Assembly (NCBI RefSeq): GCF_000611645.1
Contig: NW_014013191.1
Coordinates: forward strand, 1 to 22,064
Source of the DNA: Monoraphidium neglectum
Lineage: Eukaryota > Chlorophyta > Chlorophyceae > Sphaeropleales > Selenastraceae
DNA: 22,064 bases
Direction: 5' to 3'
Below the pieces are notes generated by a model. It did no database searches, was not told the DNA's origin, and was given only the letters and a program-made list of their open reading frames with translations. The position numbers and the translations under genes were made by a program. Positions 9,757-20,118 of this stretch are shown piece by piece (the stretch's first letter is position 1; each line of letters begins with the position of its first letter).

Positions 9757-11541
9757 CTATTTGCTTTTGCCTTTCTGTTTTCCCTTGCCCTTGCCCGCCT
9801 CCCCCTCCTTTCTATGTTTGCCCTCCTTGTCATCCTTGCCCTCCTTCCCCTTCTCCTTCCCACCCTCTTTGCTTGCCTTGCCGCCGCTGCCGTCATCGTC
9901 CTTCTTGGCATACACACGCGCCGCCGGCACGCTGACCAGTTCCGCCCCCAAGTCTTGCAGTCTGGGCGGCCTCCGCGCCGACAACTTCGCACGCAGAGCC
10001 TCGGACGACGCCAGGCCGTCCGGCGGCGGCAGCACGCAGGCGGTCAGGGAGTTGCCGTAAACGCAGCCAGTGTCGAGGCCCGTGGCGGCGCGCTCGCGCT
10101 GAAGGGGTGGAAGCAGCGAGCAAGGCAAGGCAGCACGCGCGTGCGGGTTGGTAGGGTCATGTAGGAGGTGCAGCTGTCACAAATGAATATCTAGCATAGA
10201 TCTCTTTCACAAGGGGCCATCTGGGCAGTGTGTCAGATCCGTGACTATCAGGAAATTATTTGCCGCCTATGCCGCCACAACGCATCGACAGCCGCACCTG
10301 CAGCCCCCGCTTCGCGTCGTGCCCAAAAACCACGTGCTGTGGCCCGTCCCAACACTTGGCCCACGCCGCCGAGCCGCCGCCTTTGACGCCTTTTTCTAGC
10401 CACTCCCAGGACGCGTCGTTGGCCAGCCGCGTCAGATCCCTCATCTTGTAGAGCACTGCCAAGTCCTGGCTGGCCAGATTGACACCAGGGATCACTCCTG
10501 GGGTGACGTGATGGCAAGTGCCAAGCAATGCGGCGGCAATGACATCAGACACCTCCAGCGGGACAGTGGGTTGTGTCGCAGCAGTAGGGTCGCGGCCCGC
10601 GGCTGAAGACCTCAATACAATATGCAACCATCACAGTTCCACTGCCCCACACCTGCACGGCAAATGCACGCGCCGGTTGGTCCCACACCCGCGCACTACC
10701 CGTGTAAGGCGAGTGACCCCGCCCCCTTTGTTGGTGAGGCTTATCCCCTGCTCGCAACGCGCAGCCCTGCTGGGCCCCTCACCCGCGTGCACCACAAGCA
10801 ACCCTAGCTGCGGCAGGCTGATAGAGAACGGCAATCTTGTCAGGTAGTCCAGGGCCTCTCGGTCTTCACTCAGCCCTGCCGCCCACTTGTGCTTCCCCGG
10901 CACGTCCCTGCCGGCTGCTATCTCCCTGTGCGCGGCCAGCGCAGCGTCGTCGTGGTTGCCCCGCGCCGCCCAGGCGCCGAGCTCCCGCGCGGTGCGGATG
11001 ACCTGCAGGTGTGGACATTCAGGACGAGCGGTCGCGCGGCAGCCGGTGAGAGGGGGCCACGCAGCTCGCCCGACTGCTTTGACGCACGGGGCGCGCAGGC
11101 GCCGTGTTGCGGCTGCGGTCTCCGTGCGTGAGCGGCGGCGCCTCGGAAATCGGCAGGGTGAGGGGTGGCGCCGCACGTGCCTCTTGCCTGCATGGGTTCC
11201 GGGCCCTTGCCGACCAGGTCCCCCACTAGCAGCAGGTTGTCGAGGCCAGCAATGAACCCCAGCTTGGCCAGCAGCGCCGTGAGCTCGTCGCTGCAGCCGT
11301 GCACGTCGCCTACAATGACGACGCGCCCGCCGCCGCGCAGCTGCCCTGGTGCGGCGGTTGTGAGCTCGAGGTGCAGGACGGGCGGCGGCGGGCTGCCTGC
11401 GGGGGCGCGTGGTGGGCCGGTGCGGGAGTGAAGAGGTGGCGGCGCCGCTGCGGCCGCTGTCGATGCGTTGCTGTGGTCTGCCGTCTGCGGATCTCCGTGC
11501 AGCACGGCAGGCCAGGACGTGCGCTCGCCTGTGCGTACCAT
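9757..11541 (-). CDS. ApaH-like phosphatase (ALPH, PPP-type metallophosphatase) with Lys-rich tail (4 exons)
   Basis: Exons on the minus strand: 11541-11188, 11002-10783, 10497-10298, 10098-9757 (stop), about 371 residues, all in phase. Metallophosphatase motifs appear in order: GDVHG (D79, H81), GDLVGKGP (D108), RGNHD (N134, H135), VVHAG (continuing as VIPGV) and FGHDAKRGLQ. The C-terminal GLDTGCVYGNSLTA is typical of ApaH-like phosphatases. ApaH cleaves diadenosine tetraphosphate. Some eukaryotic ALPHs, such as trypanosome ALPH1, remove mRNA caps. Which applies here is not decided by sequence. The last about 40 residues are mostly Lys, Gly, Glu and Asp in KEGK-like repeats and could bind RNA or acidic partners. 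Intron 1 starts CAG|GCAAGA, a GC donor that joins GPEPMQ to VIRTARELG in phase 0. The N-terminal 70 residues are low-complexity. An alternative upstream start in another frame (near 11667, MGGTTS, a myristoylation-like context) could be a spliced first exon, but I found no phase-matched junction. Confidence 0.87.
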
Positions 11542-11841
11542 AGGGTGTGGCGGTCACTCTGGAAGCAGTCGCAGCAGCCGCGGCGGTGGTGACAGGCTGC
11601 GGGGCGGGCGCCACGGCTGGGGCAAGGACTGGCGAGGTTGCGGCGGGGCGGGATGTTGTGCCCCCCATGATAAGCTTGGGCCCGAGCATATGTGAGGTGA
11701 ATGAAATTTCTACATACTCGTGAAGAATAGCATTCAAACACGAATGAAGAAGAGTGCACAGCAGCAGAAGAGGCAGTTTGTCTGGGTGTGTCTGCGGTGA
11801 TACCGACCACACCGCGTGGCGCCTGCCACAATCATGACACC
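11542..11841. promoter_or_regulatory. Divergent promoter region between ALPH and NOB1
   Basis: Only 300 bases separate the start codons of the minus-strand phosphatase (11541) and plus-strand NOB1 (11842), so both promoters and 5' UTRs must lie here or overlap the genes. The right half (about 11690-11790) is visibly more AT-rich than its surroundings. No convincing TATA box or other named element was identified. Confidence 0.5.
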
Positions 11842-14558
11842 ATGTGGGCCTCGATCGTAAAGCAGGCGGCCGCGCCCTCTGCGTCGGGCTCGGCGCAGCT
11901 GACGAGCTCCGAGGGGCTCAAGATCGTGGTGGTGGACGCAAACGCCGTCATAAATGGCATAAGGCTCGAAGGTATCGCAGATAAGGCTGTCACCCTGCAG
12001 GATGTGCTCGACGAGGTGCGGGACAAGCAGTCGCGCCAGTTCCTGGCAAGCCTGGCAATCAAACTAGAGGTTTCAGAGCCATCAGAGGAGTCATTGAAAG
12101 CAGGTGCGCCGCTCCCAGGGTCGCGAGCCGGTTGTTGATGCACCGGCCGCTTGCAGCCGCCGCCGCCCTTGCCGCCCCCGCACGCCGCCTACGCGCGACG
12201 CAGCCGCTCTTTGTGGCTGGATGCGTCATCAACCCCTTATATGCAAACACACTGCCCGCCCGCAGTGACTCACTTCGCGCGCGAGACTGGCGACATCCAC
12301 GCGCTGTCGACCGTTGACCTGAAGCTGCTAGCGCTGGCGCACACCCTGGAGGTCTCGGCGCACGGATCGGGCCACCTCAAGCAGCACCCGGCACAGGTGA
12401 GCGCGCCCCACAGAGACGCTGCCGGCCTAACGATTGCAACGCCGCCCGCCTACGGCCAGACGAGTCTGCCTCTGTGCCCTCCGCACCGCCAGCACGAGCC
12501 GCGCCGCGATGCACTTGCACCCAAAGACGTCAGCGCCGTGACTTACAAGCCCCGCGCCCCTTTCTCGGCCCCGCATCCCCTCCACAGCCCGTCCTGCGCA
12601 CCCGCCACCGCGCCGCCGGCCGCGCGCTGCCCGGCTGGGGGCGCGTCGCCAACCCAGAGGAGTGGAAGGTGGTGGACGACGCCAACGACGACGACGCGGC
12701 CGCGGCCGCCGCCGCCGCGGGCAGCCGCATCGCCGCGCACGTGCAGCAGCTCCACCTGGACGGCTCCGCGCCAGGCGGCGCCGTCGGCCTGCTCGCCGAC
12801 GGCTTGCCATCTGCAGCGACGGGAGGCGCCGGTGGCGGTGCGGGGGCCCCAGCGGGGCAAGCGGAGCCGGGCACTGGGCAGCAGGGACCCGAGCAGCAGC
12901 AAGAGCAGCAGCAGCAGCAAGAGCAGCAGCAGCAGCAGCAGGCAGCTATGGAGGAGTCCTCCTCTGACGATGAGGCCCAGGTGGGCGGCGGCGACGACGG
13001 CTGGGAGGTCGCCGCCAAGAGCCACGGCGCCCAGCGGCGGAAGAAGCGCAAGGAGTACCGGCGGCAGCAGCGGCAGGCGGAGTTTGAGGCGGAGTGGGAC
13101 GAGCACTCGCGCCTGATGCAGCAGCGGCGCGGGGAGGCGGGCGCGGCGGCAGACGGCGCGCGGGCCGCCGCCTCGCAGGGGGAGGGCGATGGTGTGGAGG
13201 CGCGGGAGGAGGACGATGAGGATGACGAGGGCCAGCGAGAGCCGCAGCAGCTGTTTGGCCCGGCGGGTGTCTATGCAGAGGGCGAGGAGGGGGAAGAGGA
13301 TGAGGACGAGGAGGAGGAGGGGGGCGAGGAGGACGGCGACGAGGCAGGCGGGTTGGGGGCGGCAGAGGAGGGTATGGAGGAGGAGCGTGAAGGGGGCGCC
13401 GAGGCGGGCGGCAGCGGCGACGGCAGCGGGGACGAGGGATTGGAGGATGCAGGGCAGGAGGACGTGCTTGAGACGAGTGGCGCGTGGGAGGCCGGCGCCG
13501 CATCGGGCGGCGGCGGCGGCGGCGGCGCGAGCAGCGTGGGCGTGATGACGGCGGACTTTGCTATGCAGAACGTGCTGCTGCAGATGGGCCTGCGCCTGCT
13601 GTCGCGCGACGGCCGCGTGGTCTCACGCCTGAGCCGCTGGGCGCTGCGCTGCAGCGCGTGCTTCTTCGTGACGCGCGAGGCGGGGCGGCTGTTCTGCCCG
13701 AAGTGCGGCAACATGAGCCTGGACCGCGTGGAGGTGGCGGTGGGGCCGGACGGCGCGGAGTACTTTGGCGTCCGCAAGCGCCACATCCTGCGCGGCACAA
13801 AGTTCTCCCTGCCCAAGCCGCGGGTGAGCTTGTGGCACGGGCGCAAGCGCGCGTACGCGAGCTGTTGGGCCTGGGGGGCAAGGATGCAGCATGGGGCGGC
13901 GAAGCGCCGGAGGGAGTGGGGATGCGAGTGCGGGCGGGGGGCTGCGGTGAGGACGCGGGCGTGGTGGGCGAGAAGGGGTCAGCGCGGCCGGGCGCCTCGC
14001 TCCTTTCGGCGTCGAGGCCTCGGGCGCCAGTGGGCAACCCCCTTGTGCACCTCTGCGCCCAGGCGGGGCCCCACAACGCGCCTCCTCCACTTGGCTGCAG
14101 CCAGCCCCCTGCCTTCTGACCTCGGCTGACCAAAGGGCAGCTCTGCTCGCAAAATCCCCCCAACACGCCGCCACTCTCCTTCTACCAGTCATCCGCCTAG
14201 ACACCCCCACACTCATACACGCACACACACACGACACAGACACACAGGCAGACACACACACACTCACATGCGCGCGCCACCCTCCTTGCCCCAGGGCGGC
14301 CGCAACAGCAAGGACCCCATCCTGCGCGAGGACGTCTTCCTGCTCAAGGTCAAGGCCTTTGGCCGCAGGGCGCAGAAAAAGCAGCCGCCGCCCTCAGCTG
14401 AGGACGCCGACCCCTTCGCGCCGGAAGGCACTGAGTTTGGGGAGGGCCGCAGCCAGGCGCAGCTCGCACAGCACAGGGGCCTGGCGCGGGTGCTGGAGCC
14501 GGCGTGGAAGCACAATCCCAATGAGAGGAAGCTGTCGCGCAGCAACAGGCGCAGGTGA
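11842..14558 (+). CDS. NOB1: NOB1, 20S pre-rRNA PIN-domain endonuclease (4 exons)
   Basis: Exons: 11842-12103, 12266-12396, 12588-13823, 14295-14558 (stop TGA), about 630 residues, all in phase. The PIN domain contains KIVVVDANAVING (D32), LDEVRDKQSRQFL (E58) and, after intron 1, VTHFARETGDIHALSTVDL (D97, D105). The zinc ribbon is CSAC at 486-489 and CPKCG at 501-505. The C-terminal SLPKPRGGRNSKDPILRED and the basic end RKLSRSNRRR are also typical of the family. NOB1 cuts the 3' end of 18S rRNA in late pre-40S particles in the cytoplasm. The protein is much longer than human NOB1 (about 412 residues) because residues about 200-430 carry a Gln tract, a basic block (RRKKRKEYRRQQRQ) and a long Asp/Glu-rich region. 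All three donors are GT. Confidence 0.95.
14210..14268 (+). repeat. CA microsatellite in intron 3 of NOB1
   Basis: An interrupted CA repeat lying shortly before the acceptor at 14294. A chance reading frame opposite it encodes a VCV-rich peptide and should be ignored. Confidence 0.8.
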
Positions 14559-14758
14559 CGCGGGCGGCGGCCGGGCGGCGGCAGCGGTCGGTCGGGGCTC
14601 GAGCGCGGCGTGTTGTGTGCAGCTGCGTGGCCTGCCTAGCCCATGTTGGTTCAATGCAGCGGCCGGGTTTGGATGCAGGAGTTCTGTTTGAGGCCGGGTT
14701 TGGATTGCACGTGATTGACGGCTGTTTGTTCTGGTTTTCCAGCGTTTACATCAGCGTT

Positions 14759-14763
14759 TGTAA
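14759..14763 (+). terminator. Candidate polyadenylation signal of NOB1
   Basis: TGTAA, 200 bases past the NOB1 stop. It fits the usual chlorophyte signal and distance. Confidence 0.6.
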
Positions 14764-14783
14764 CTACGCACAGTGATGAAATG

Positions 14784-14805
14784 GTGTGTGTGTGTGTGTG
14801 TGTGT
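14784..14805 (+). repeat. TG microsatellite 3' of NOB1
   Basis: An uninterrupted TG repeat of about 11 units, immediately after the proposed NOB1 polyadenylation signal. It is the only dinucleotide tract in the window that reads TG on the plus strand. Confidence 0.85.
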
Positions 14806-15237
14806 CAACCACTCAACAGTAGTCAGATCAGGTGGAGGCAGACCTGTAGTCTCCTTAAGCAATGGGCTTGAGGAGGGAGGCGGTGCAAGTGATGATGCAA
14901 ATATCGGGTGGGGTGGGGGCTGAGGCGGGAATTTGGTGCGTGAAAGTGCCAACCTGCTGGTAGCTGCTGCACGAACAGCGTGCGCGTCAAATCAACCCGG
15001 GAAAGTACATGCTTGTAAATCCTGACATGTGTGCATGCTGCTGAGCTAGATCGGGCTAGTGGAACTGCACATCCTGTTTGCCGGGTGCAATCACGAGCCG
15101 AGGGTGTGCCATCAGCGTCACCGGGTCAACAAAAATAGGAGCAGCACCAGTGGGTACCGCACCACCATGCAAGAGATGCAAGTTTCCGCAAAAATTCAGG
15201 GCTACCTACACCCAAACTATAAATTCCCGCCGGCTAG

Positions 15238-16027
15238 CTAATACCGCAGCACGGATATTTGCGCCCAGTCAGTCCCCATGCCGTCGAGCCTCACGATGAC
15301 CCGCCGCACCGTGTCCTCGAACCAGCTGCCGGGCAGCTTCCCCGCAGGGTCCGGCTGGGTCAACGCGTATTGTGCCGCGCCGTTGACAGTGTGTGTCGGC
15401 ACGAGCCGCGTCGATTCGCAGTCGCGCAGGGCGCCGCCGGCGCGGATCGCGACGCCGGACAGGTCTGGGCCGCCGTAATCGCCCGCCACCGGGAAGCGGC
15501 TGAACTCTGCGTAGTAAAACTGGAACCCGCCGTCCGCGCAGCCCGAGTCGATGCAGCACGGGCCCGCGGCGCACTGGTCGTCCCGCAAGCAGCCGGCGGC
15601 GCCGTCGCAGGCGCCGCTGCCGCAGGGGCAGGCGTAGGCGGCTGGCAGCGCGGCATCAATGGCGATCCTGACCAGTAGTACGTCCCCCTTGGGGCGCGCG
15701 GGCTTGCCGTCCGGGCCAAGGGGCGGCGCCGCGTTGGTGTCCCGCAGCACAAAGGTGGCCTGCTTGTTCCTTGCCTGGACCGTCTGCATGAGGTGCTGGC
15801 TGAGCCAGCCCTGAGGGGGTTTGCAAGGGGCAGCGCAGGGATGGAAGGGCATTGCCTGAGATGATTGAGGAGAGGTTGGGCTCATATAACAGCTCTTGCT
15901 TTCCACACTCCAGATGCTTGCAGCGATGTTCACACAAACACACGCGCGCGCGCGCGCGCGGCGCACACACATGCGTTCATGCAGACACACTCAGCCATGT
16001 ATATTTAAGAAATTCCTCGCTCTCTCA

Positions 16028-16073
<46 letters not shown>

Positions 16074-19000
16074 CGCGCGTGCGCGCTCTTGCGCATTTAC
16101 CTGTTGGACCCTGAAGTAAGCGGGAAGAGTGAGCGACGAAACACCTCCCATATAGCTGGACACGTCGCCATACCTGAGTTTGCAGTGAGGCACAAGGTGA
16201 GGGGTGAACTTGGACGGCGGGCAGCACAAACAGGAGAGGAGGCCATGAGCTTAAGGTGCTGCTGGGGTGGTATTAGCTGGCTCGGGTACTAGCAGAGTAT
16301 GGAAACACGCATGTGAGGCGATGTTCAAGGCGTTTTCATGTCCAACGCTCAGTCCACGGTCGCACCAGTCAGGTCGGCACGAGGTGGGGCGGCGGTCGAT
16401 GACCCCCGCGCCGTCGACGCGACACACAAGGGACCCAGTGTGAGTGAGGCCTAGGTTGTGGCCCAGCTGCGGATCACGAGTGGTGGACGTATCAAGGCGG
16501 AGTCATTAGACGGTTCATCAAAGCAAGAGCAGCCGCTAACACAGCCGGATCAGCTGGGCAGGCGAGCACCTGTCATGTGTACGGGCTGCCCACAACACAA
16601 GTAAACAACAACGTCATGGTCAGAGCCCAAATGCGTGTGGCAGCAGCAGGGGCAGCGGCTGCTAAAATCTGATGTCAGATGCAAGTGCCAGTCCTTAGCG
16701 TACCTGCGCCGCAGCCAGCGACGCCGTTCCACGCAATCGGCCTATAATCATGCACTTTGCCACACGGCCAGCTCCCCTTGCAAATCACACCAGCGCGCAC
16801 GCACTCACACATACGTGTGCACAGCGTATACACAAAGAGGTACTCACACGCACGAACACACATGCACATATACACACACACATGCACTCACAAATGCACA
16901 CAAAGGCACTTTCACTTCCCTCCGCCCACCTCGTGGGCTATGTACACCTTGTGGCCCTCCACCATGGTGATGGGCCCGCCACGCCCCACGGTGCCCACGG
17001 GCGCCGCAAACCCCGTCGTATGGCGGCGCCGCTGCGACGCCAGCCCGCAGCTCCACTGCCCGCCCCAGGCCCAGTAGCAGGTGCCGCAGCCGCACTGCCG
17101 GGAAAGGTGGGGGCGGAGGGGTGCCCAAGATGGCAGGCGGGTGGGTGATTGGGGCCATGAGCGCCGGGCCGGGGCGTTGTATGTAACAATCTGCAGCCAT
17201 GCTGAGCTCAGAGACCCGTCTACCTCCTGCCGGTCTGAGCCGCGCTGGCCGCGGCATCAAACTGCGCATCCCGCAAGCCAATCGCCCCTTCAGCCGGGCC
17301 CTTGAGGGGGTGGCCAGCGCTGCCATGCTTCCAGACCTCGAACAACGCGGCGCGCCCCCCTGCTACAGCGGCCCCAGCCCGGCAGCGCAGCCCCTCCCGC
17401 GGCGCCTCACCCCTGGCAGGCCGCGGTACGCGCGGTCGTCCGGGCATGACGCGGCGCACTCGCCACCGTTGGGGCACGCGCTGTCGCACACGGCGGGCGC
17501 CCCCGCGGGCTGGTCGGGCTTGTATAGCGGGAAGCACACCACGTGCTGGTGCGTCGCCTCCCCAACTCCCAGCTGCAGCATCGCGTCGCTGCACCAGTCA
17601 GCGCAGATGTTGGTGTCGTTGCGCATCGAGCTGAGGGTGGCCCAGCCGTACACGTCGACGCGGCCGCCGCTGCCGTCGGGGCCGCCGGGCTTGGTAGCGT
17701 TGGACTCAAAGGTGATCTGGCCGCCACTCATACGGTAATACGCCTTGATTGATTGGGGAGGCCAGGGAGGGAGGGTCGGGCGGAGGTGGGCAGACGGAGG
17801 AGGGGGCGCAGGTGCGGTGGGTGACGAGCGGCGGCGCGGCAGGGAGGAGAGGGCTCAGAGTGCTGCTTCAGAGGTCGACGGGCGCCCTTGGCGCGTCTTT
17901 GGTACGCTGAGAGAGCGCGACTGGCGAGGGCTCAGCAGCAAACCGCATCCCCGCTGCTCCGGCCAAACCGCAAAGCATCCATCGAGCCTCAGGCACCCAT
18001 CTGCCGGAAGGGATGCTTCCCCCCGCTCCGCTAAGTCGGGTGCACAAATGTCTGTGCACAAAATAAGTTGGCCCAGCGCACCCTGTTGATGGAAGTGAAG
18101 CCGTCGCACTCATCCGCAAAGATGTTCTCGTACGCAGAGGGCGGCGGCAGCTCGCCGTACTTGTAGCCGCCCCAGGTGCAGTCGCAGCTGGGGTCCGGAT
18201 TGTTGGGGCAGCACGCCTCGCGGGGCGGGTAGTACTCCCGGCGCCACCTGGGGGTACGATTTTGATGCGCCAGGGAGGGGCGGCAGGGTTGCGGGGGCCG
18301 CAGGACTGTTGAGGGCGGCAGTGCTTGTGTGGCGCCAGGCGACGGGGGCTGGGCCTGCAGCCCGCGTGGTGAGGCTGCCCCTGACCAACCCGCAGAGGCG
18401 CTCCTAGCCTTGCAAAGGGCAGCAGGTTGATGCGCAGCAGGTCAAGGACCACCGGCGTGGCCCTCACTTGAGGAGAATGATGGCGAGGGTCCGCGCCTTA
18501 GTGCCGGGCGTCCGAAACGCACGAGCGCAGGCGGGTAGGGTCCCCTCCGCCGCGCCCGTGCGGGCGTCGACGGATTGGTACAGGAGGCGCGGCGCCGGGC
18601 CCAGCTCTAGGGACGCCATCCGGGGCGCCGTCGTCGCGTGTTGAATAAAACCTGCATCTGGTGGAGCGGGCACACTCTGCAGCTGCTGCAGCTGGTGCTG
18701 CTGGTGTTGGTGCTGCTGCAGCTGCTGCAGCTGCGGCTGGTGCAGCTGCTGCTGCTGGTGCTGCTGGTGCTGGTGCTGGTGCTGGTGCTGGTGCTGGTGC
18801 TGGTGCTGGTGCTGCTGCTGCTGCTGCTGCGGCCATGCCACACCTGTTAAACCCGCAGTCGCCCTGGCCTCGTGGCCCTCAATGATCAGGCGACCAAGGT
18901 AGTCAGAGACGTGTCCTGTGCCGCTGAATATGCTGGTCGTATGCACCGCAGCATTCTGCTGGCTGCGCAGCTGCCGTGACCACCAGGGGGTCGCGGCGGC

Positions 19001-19135
19001 AGCGCAGCGGGGCGAGAGCGCGCCACAGGCCAGCAGCAGCAGCAGCCGCAGCAGGTGCAGGGCCGGATGCTGCAGTGGTGCTGCGCCCCCGCCGCCGCGC
19101 CGTGCCTGCTGCTGCATCAGTGCTCGCTGCTGCAT
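15238..19135 (-). CDS. Unrecognised secreted Cys-rich protein with Gln-His repeat (6 exons)
   Basis: Exons on the minus strand: 19135-18468, 18247-18082, 17743-17411, 17094-16916, 16173-16101, 15810-15238 (stop), about 663 residues, all in phase. Exon 4 contains no ATG and is recognised only by splice phase. Residues 24-37 (PALHLLRLLLLLAC) form a signal-peptide core with likely cleavage near residue 47. A Gln/His tract covers 103-155. After it come Cys-rich segments: YYPPREACCPNNPDPSCDCTW, ICADWCSDAML, VCDSACPNGGECAASC, CGCGTCYWAWGGQWSC and ACPCGSGACDGAAGC. Even spacing of cysteines suggests an extracellular disulfide-bonded protein. There is no C-terminal membrane segment or retention signal. 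I do not recognise the family; a cell-wall or matrix role is inference. Starts at 19135 and 19117 are equally good. The frame is open further upstream to 19597 but that would bury the signal peptide. Confidence 0.72.
15931..15971 (+). repeat. CG/CA alternating tract in intron 5 of the Cys-rich gene
   Basis: About ten CG dinucleotides flanked by CA units, a purine-pyrimidine alternation able in principle to form Z-DNA. Confidence 0.8.
16021..16070 (+). repeat. TC then CA compound microsatellite
   Basis: A TC run passes directly into a CA run of about 14 units, just inside the donor (16100) of intron 5 of the Cys-rich gene. Confidence 0.85.
16797..16895 (+). repeat. Interrupted CA-rich tract in intron 4 of the Cys-rich gene
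   Basis: Imperfect CA repeats with G and T interruptions, at the donor end of the 742-bp intron 16915-16174. The rest of this intron shows no recognisable feature. Confidence 0.7.
18755..18830 (-). repeat. Coding CAGCAC hexanucleotide and CAG repeat (Gln-His tract)
   Basis: On the minus strand a CAGCAC unit repeats about nine times after a short CAG run, encoding the alternating Gln-His tract of the Cys-rich secreted protein. Copy number is likely to vary between strains. Confidence 0.9.
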
Positions 19136-19938
19136 CAGTGCGTTGAGAGAGCGTTCAGAGGCTGCTTGCGGAAGGGGTCGCCATGGTGGAGGCACGGTTA
19201 CCCGTCCCTGGCGGGGGGACGCGGCGCCAACGGTGCTTGTCGCTGTGAGTGTGCACGAAACGCCGGGTAGTGGCTCGTGCACAATAATTGTGTCTCCAAC
19301 TACAGAGTGTTGAAGAACGCTGTAGGCATGAGGGCTGGAGCAGTTCGCGGATTGGAGCGAAAGCCGCGATTTTGCATCGGACAAGCTTTGGGTCAGGCGC
19401 GTCGAAATGTCCAGGTATGTCAATTCAATTTCATCTTTGACGGGGCTTACGCTCTTGCTGTGTCCTCTAGTTGCTCTTGAAAGCTGCCCTGGGGCCCAAG
19501 ACGAGGTTGTGCACCACTCCACATCAGCTGCATCTCTGGTGCGGGTGACACAAGCACTCTCTGCCATTACAATGCATGGGTGGAGGGGTATGGTCATGCA
19601 ACTGCTTGCAACTCACATGCCACAAAACGCACCAGAACAGATGGGACGCGCCCATGATGCTACGCTACATTGTAAGGAAACCTGGGCAGCCAGTGCATAC
19701 AGCAGGCATGTTCGCCGTCTGATGGAAGGGTGATGCGGCCAGATGATTGCACACAGATTTGGCTCCTGAGTGCAGATCTCAGTTTCAAGAGATACACGGG
19801 AAAGCAGGTGACCACTACGACTTCACAGACTCACTTTGTGCCGGGTTCGCATGGGGCAATCCACGCCCAATTGACTTGATTTCGCTCACATGCGCAGGCG
19901 CACGCGCTCACGCACCCAACCACCCACCCACCCATCCA

Positions 19939-19977
<39 letters not shown>

Positions 19978-20113
19978 CCACACACACACACACAACAGGA
20001 GTATGCATTCATCTTGCCACCTAAAACAGCGCGCATGAGCCTCCTTTGCGTCCTCGCCTGCTGCCTCGTACAGCTCAACCTCATTGCAACGACATACGCG
20101 CCCAAAGGTAGAT
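19136..20113. other. Intergenic region between tandem genes F and E
   Basis: This stretch should hold the 5' flank and promoter of the Cys-rich gene and the end of gene F. A CA microsatellite lies at 19936-19995. Open frames on both strands have no start context, splice logic or recognisable domain. The minus frame continuous with gene E stays open to 19597 but is judged 5' UTR. Confidence 0.4.
19936..19995 (+). repeat. CA microsatellite
   Basis: A CA repeat with a CG and CCC interruption, downstream of gene F. No gene spans it. Confidence 0.85.
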
Positions 20114-20118
20114 TTACA
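20114..20118 (-). terminator. Candidate polyadenylation signal of gene F
   Basis: TGTAA on the minus strand, about 260 bases past the TAA stop at 20377. Confidence 0.45.

Larger units (their letters stand above)
14564..15237. other. Region between convergent genes D and E
   Basis: This stretch holds the 3' UTRs of NOB1 (plus) and the Cys-rich secreted gene (minus). TGTAA motifs read on the plus strand at 14759 and 15014. The nearest minus-strand TGTAA is at 14750-14746, which would make the two 3' ends overlap. No coding region is supported here. Confidence 0.4.

Noticed and set aside
11310..11831. Minus-strand frames starting at 11812 and 11831 as the phosphatase N-terminus
   Set aside because: They run past the phosphatase motifs in the wrong frame and no phase-matched intron connects them. 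The ATG at 11541 is in frame with GDVHG.
12151..13116. Long plus-strand frame overlapping NOB1, and the Pro/Arg-rich minus frames opposite NOB1 exon 3
   Set aside because: These are shadow frames of GC-rich coding DNA. The NOB1 frame alone carries family motifs and matching splice phases.
16021..16070. CA and CG tracts as CRISPR arrays or structured repeats
   Set aside because: They are simple dinucleotide repeats without spacers, in introns of a eukaryotic gene.
18468..19597. Start of the Cys-rich gene at 19597
   Set aside because: The frame is open there, but it would place about 150 residues before a strong signal peptide, and the upstream part has ordinary intergenic composition.
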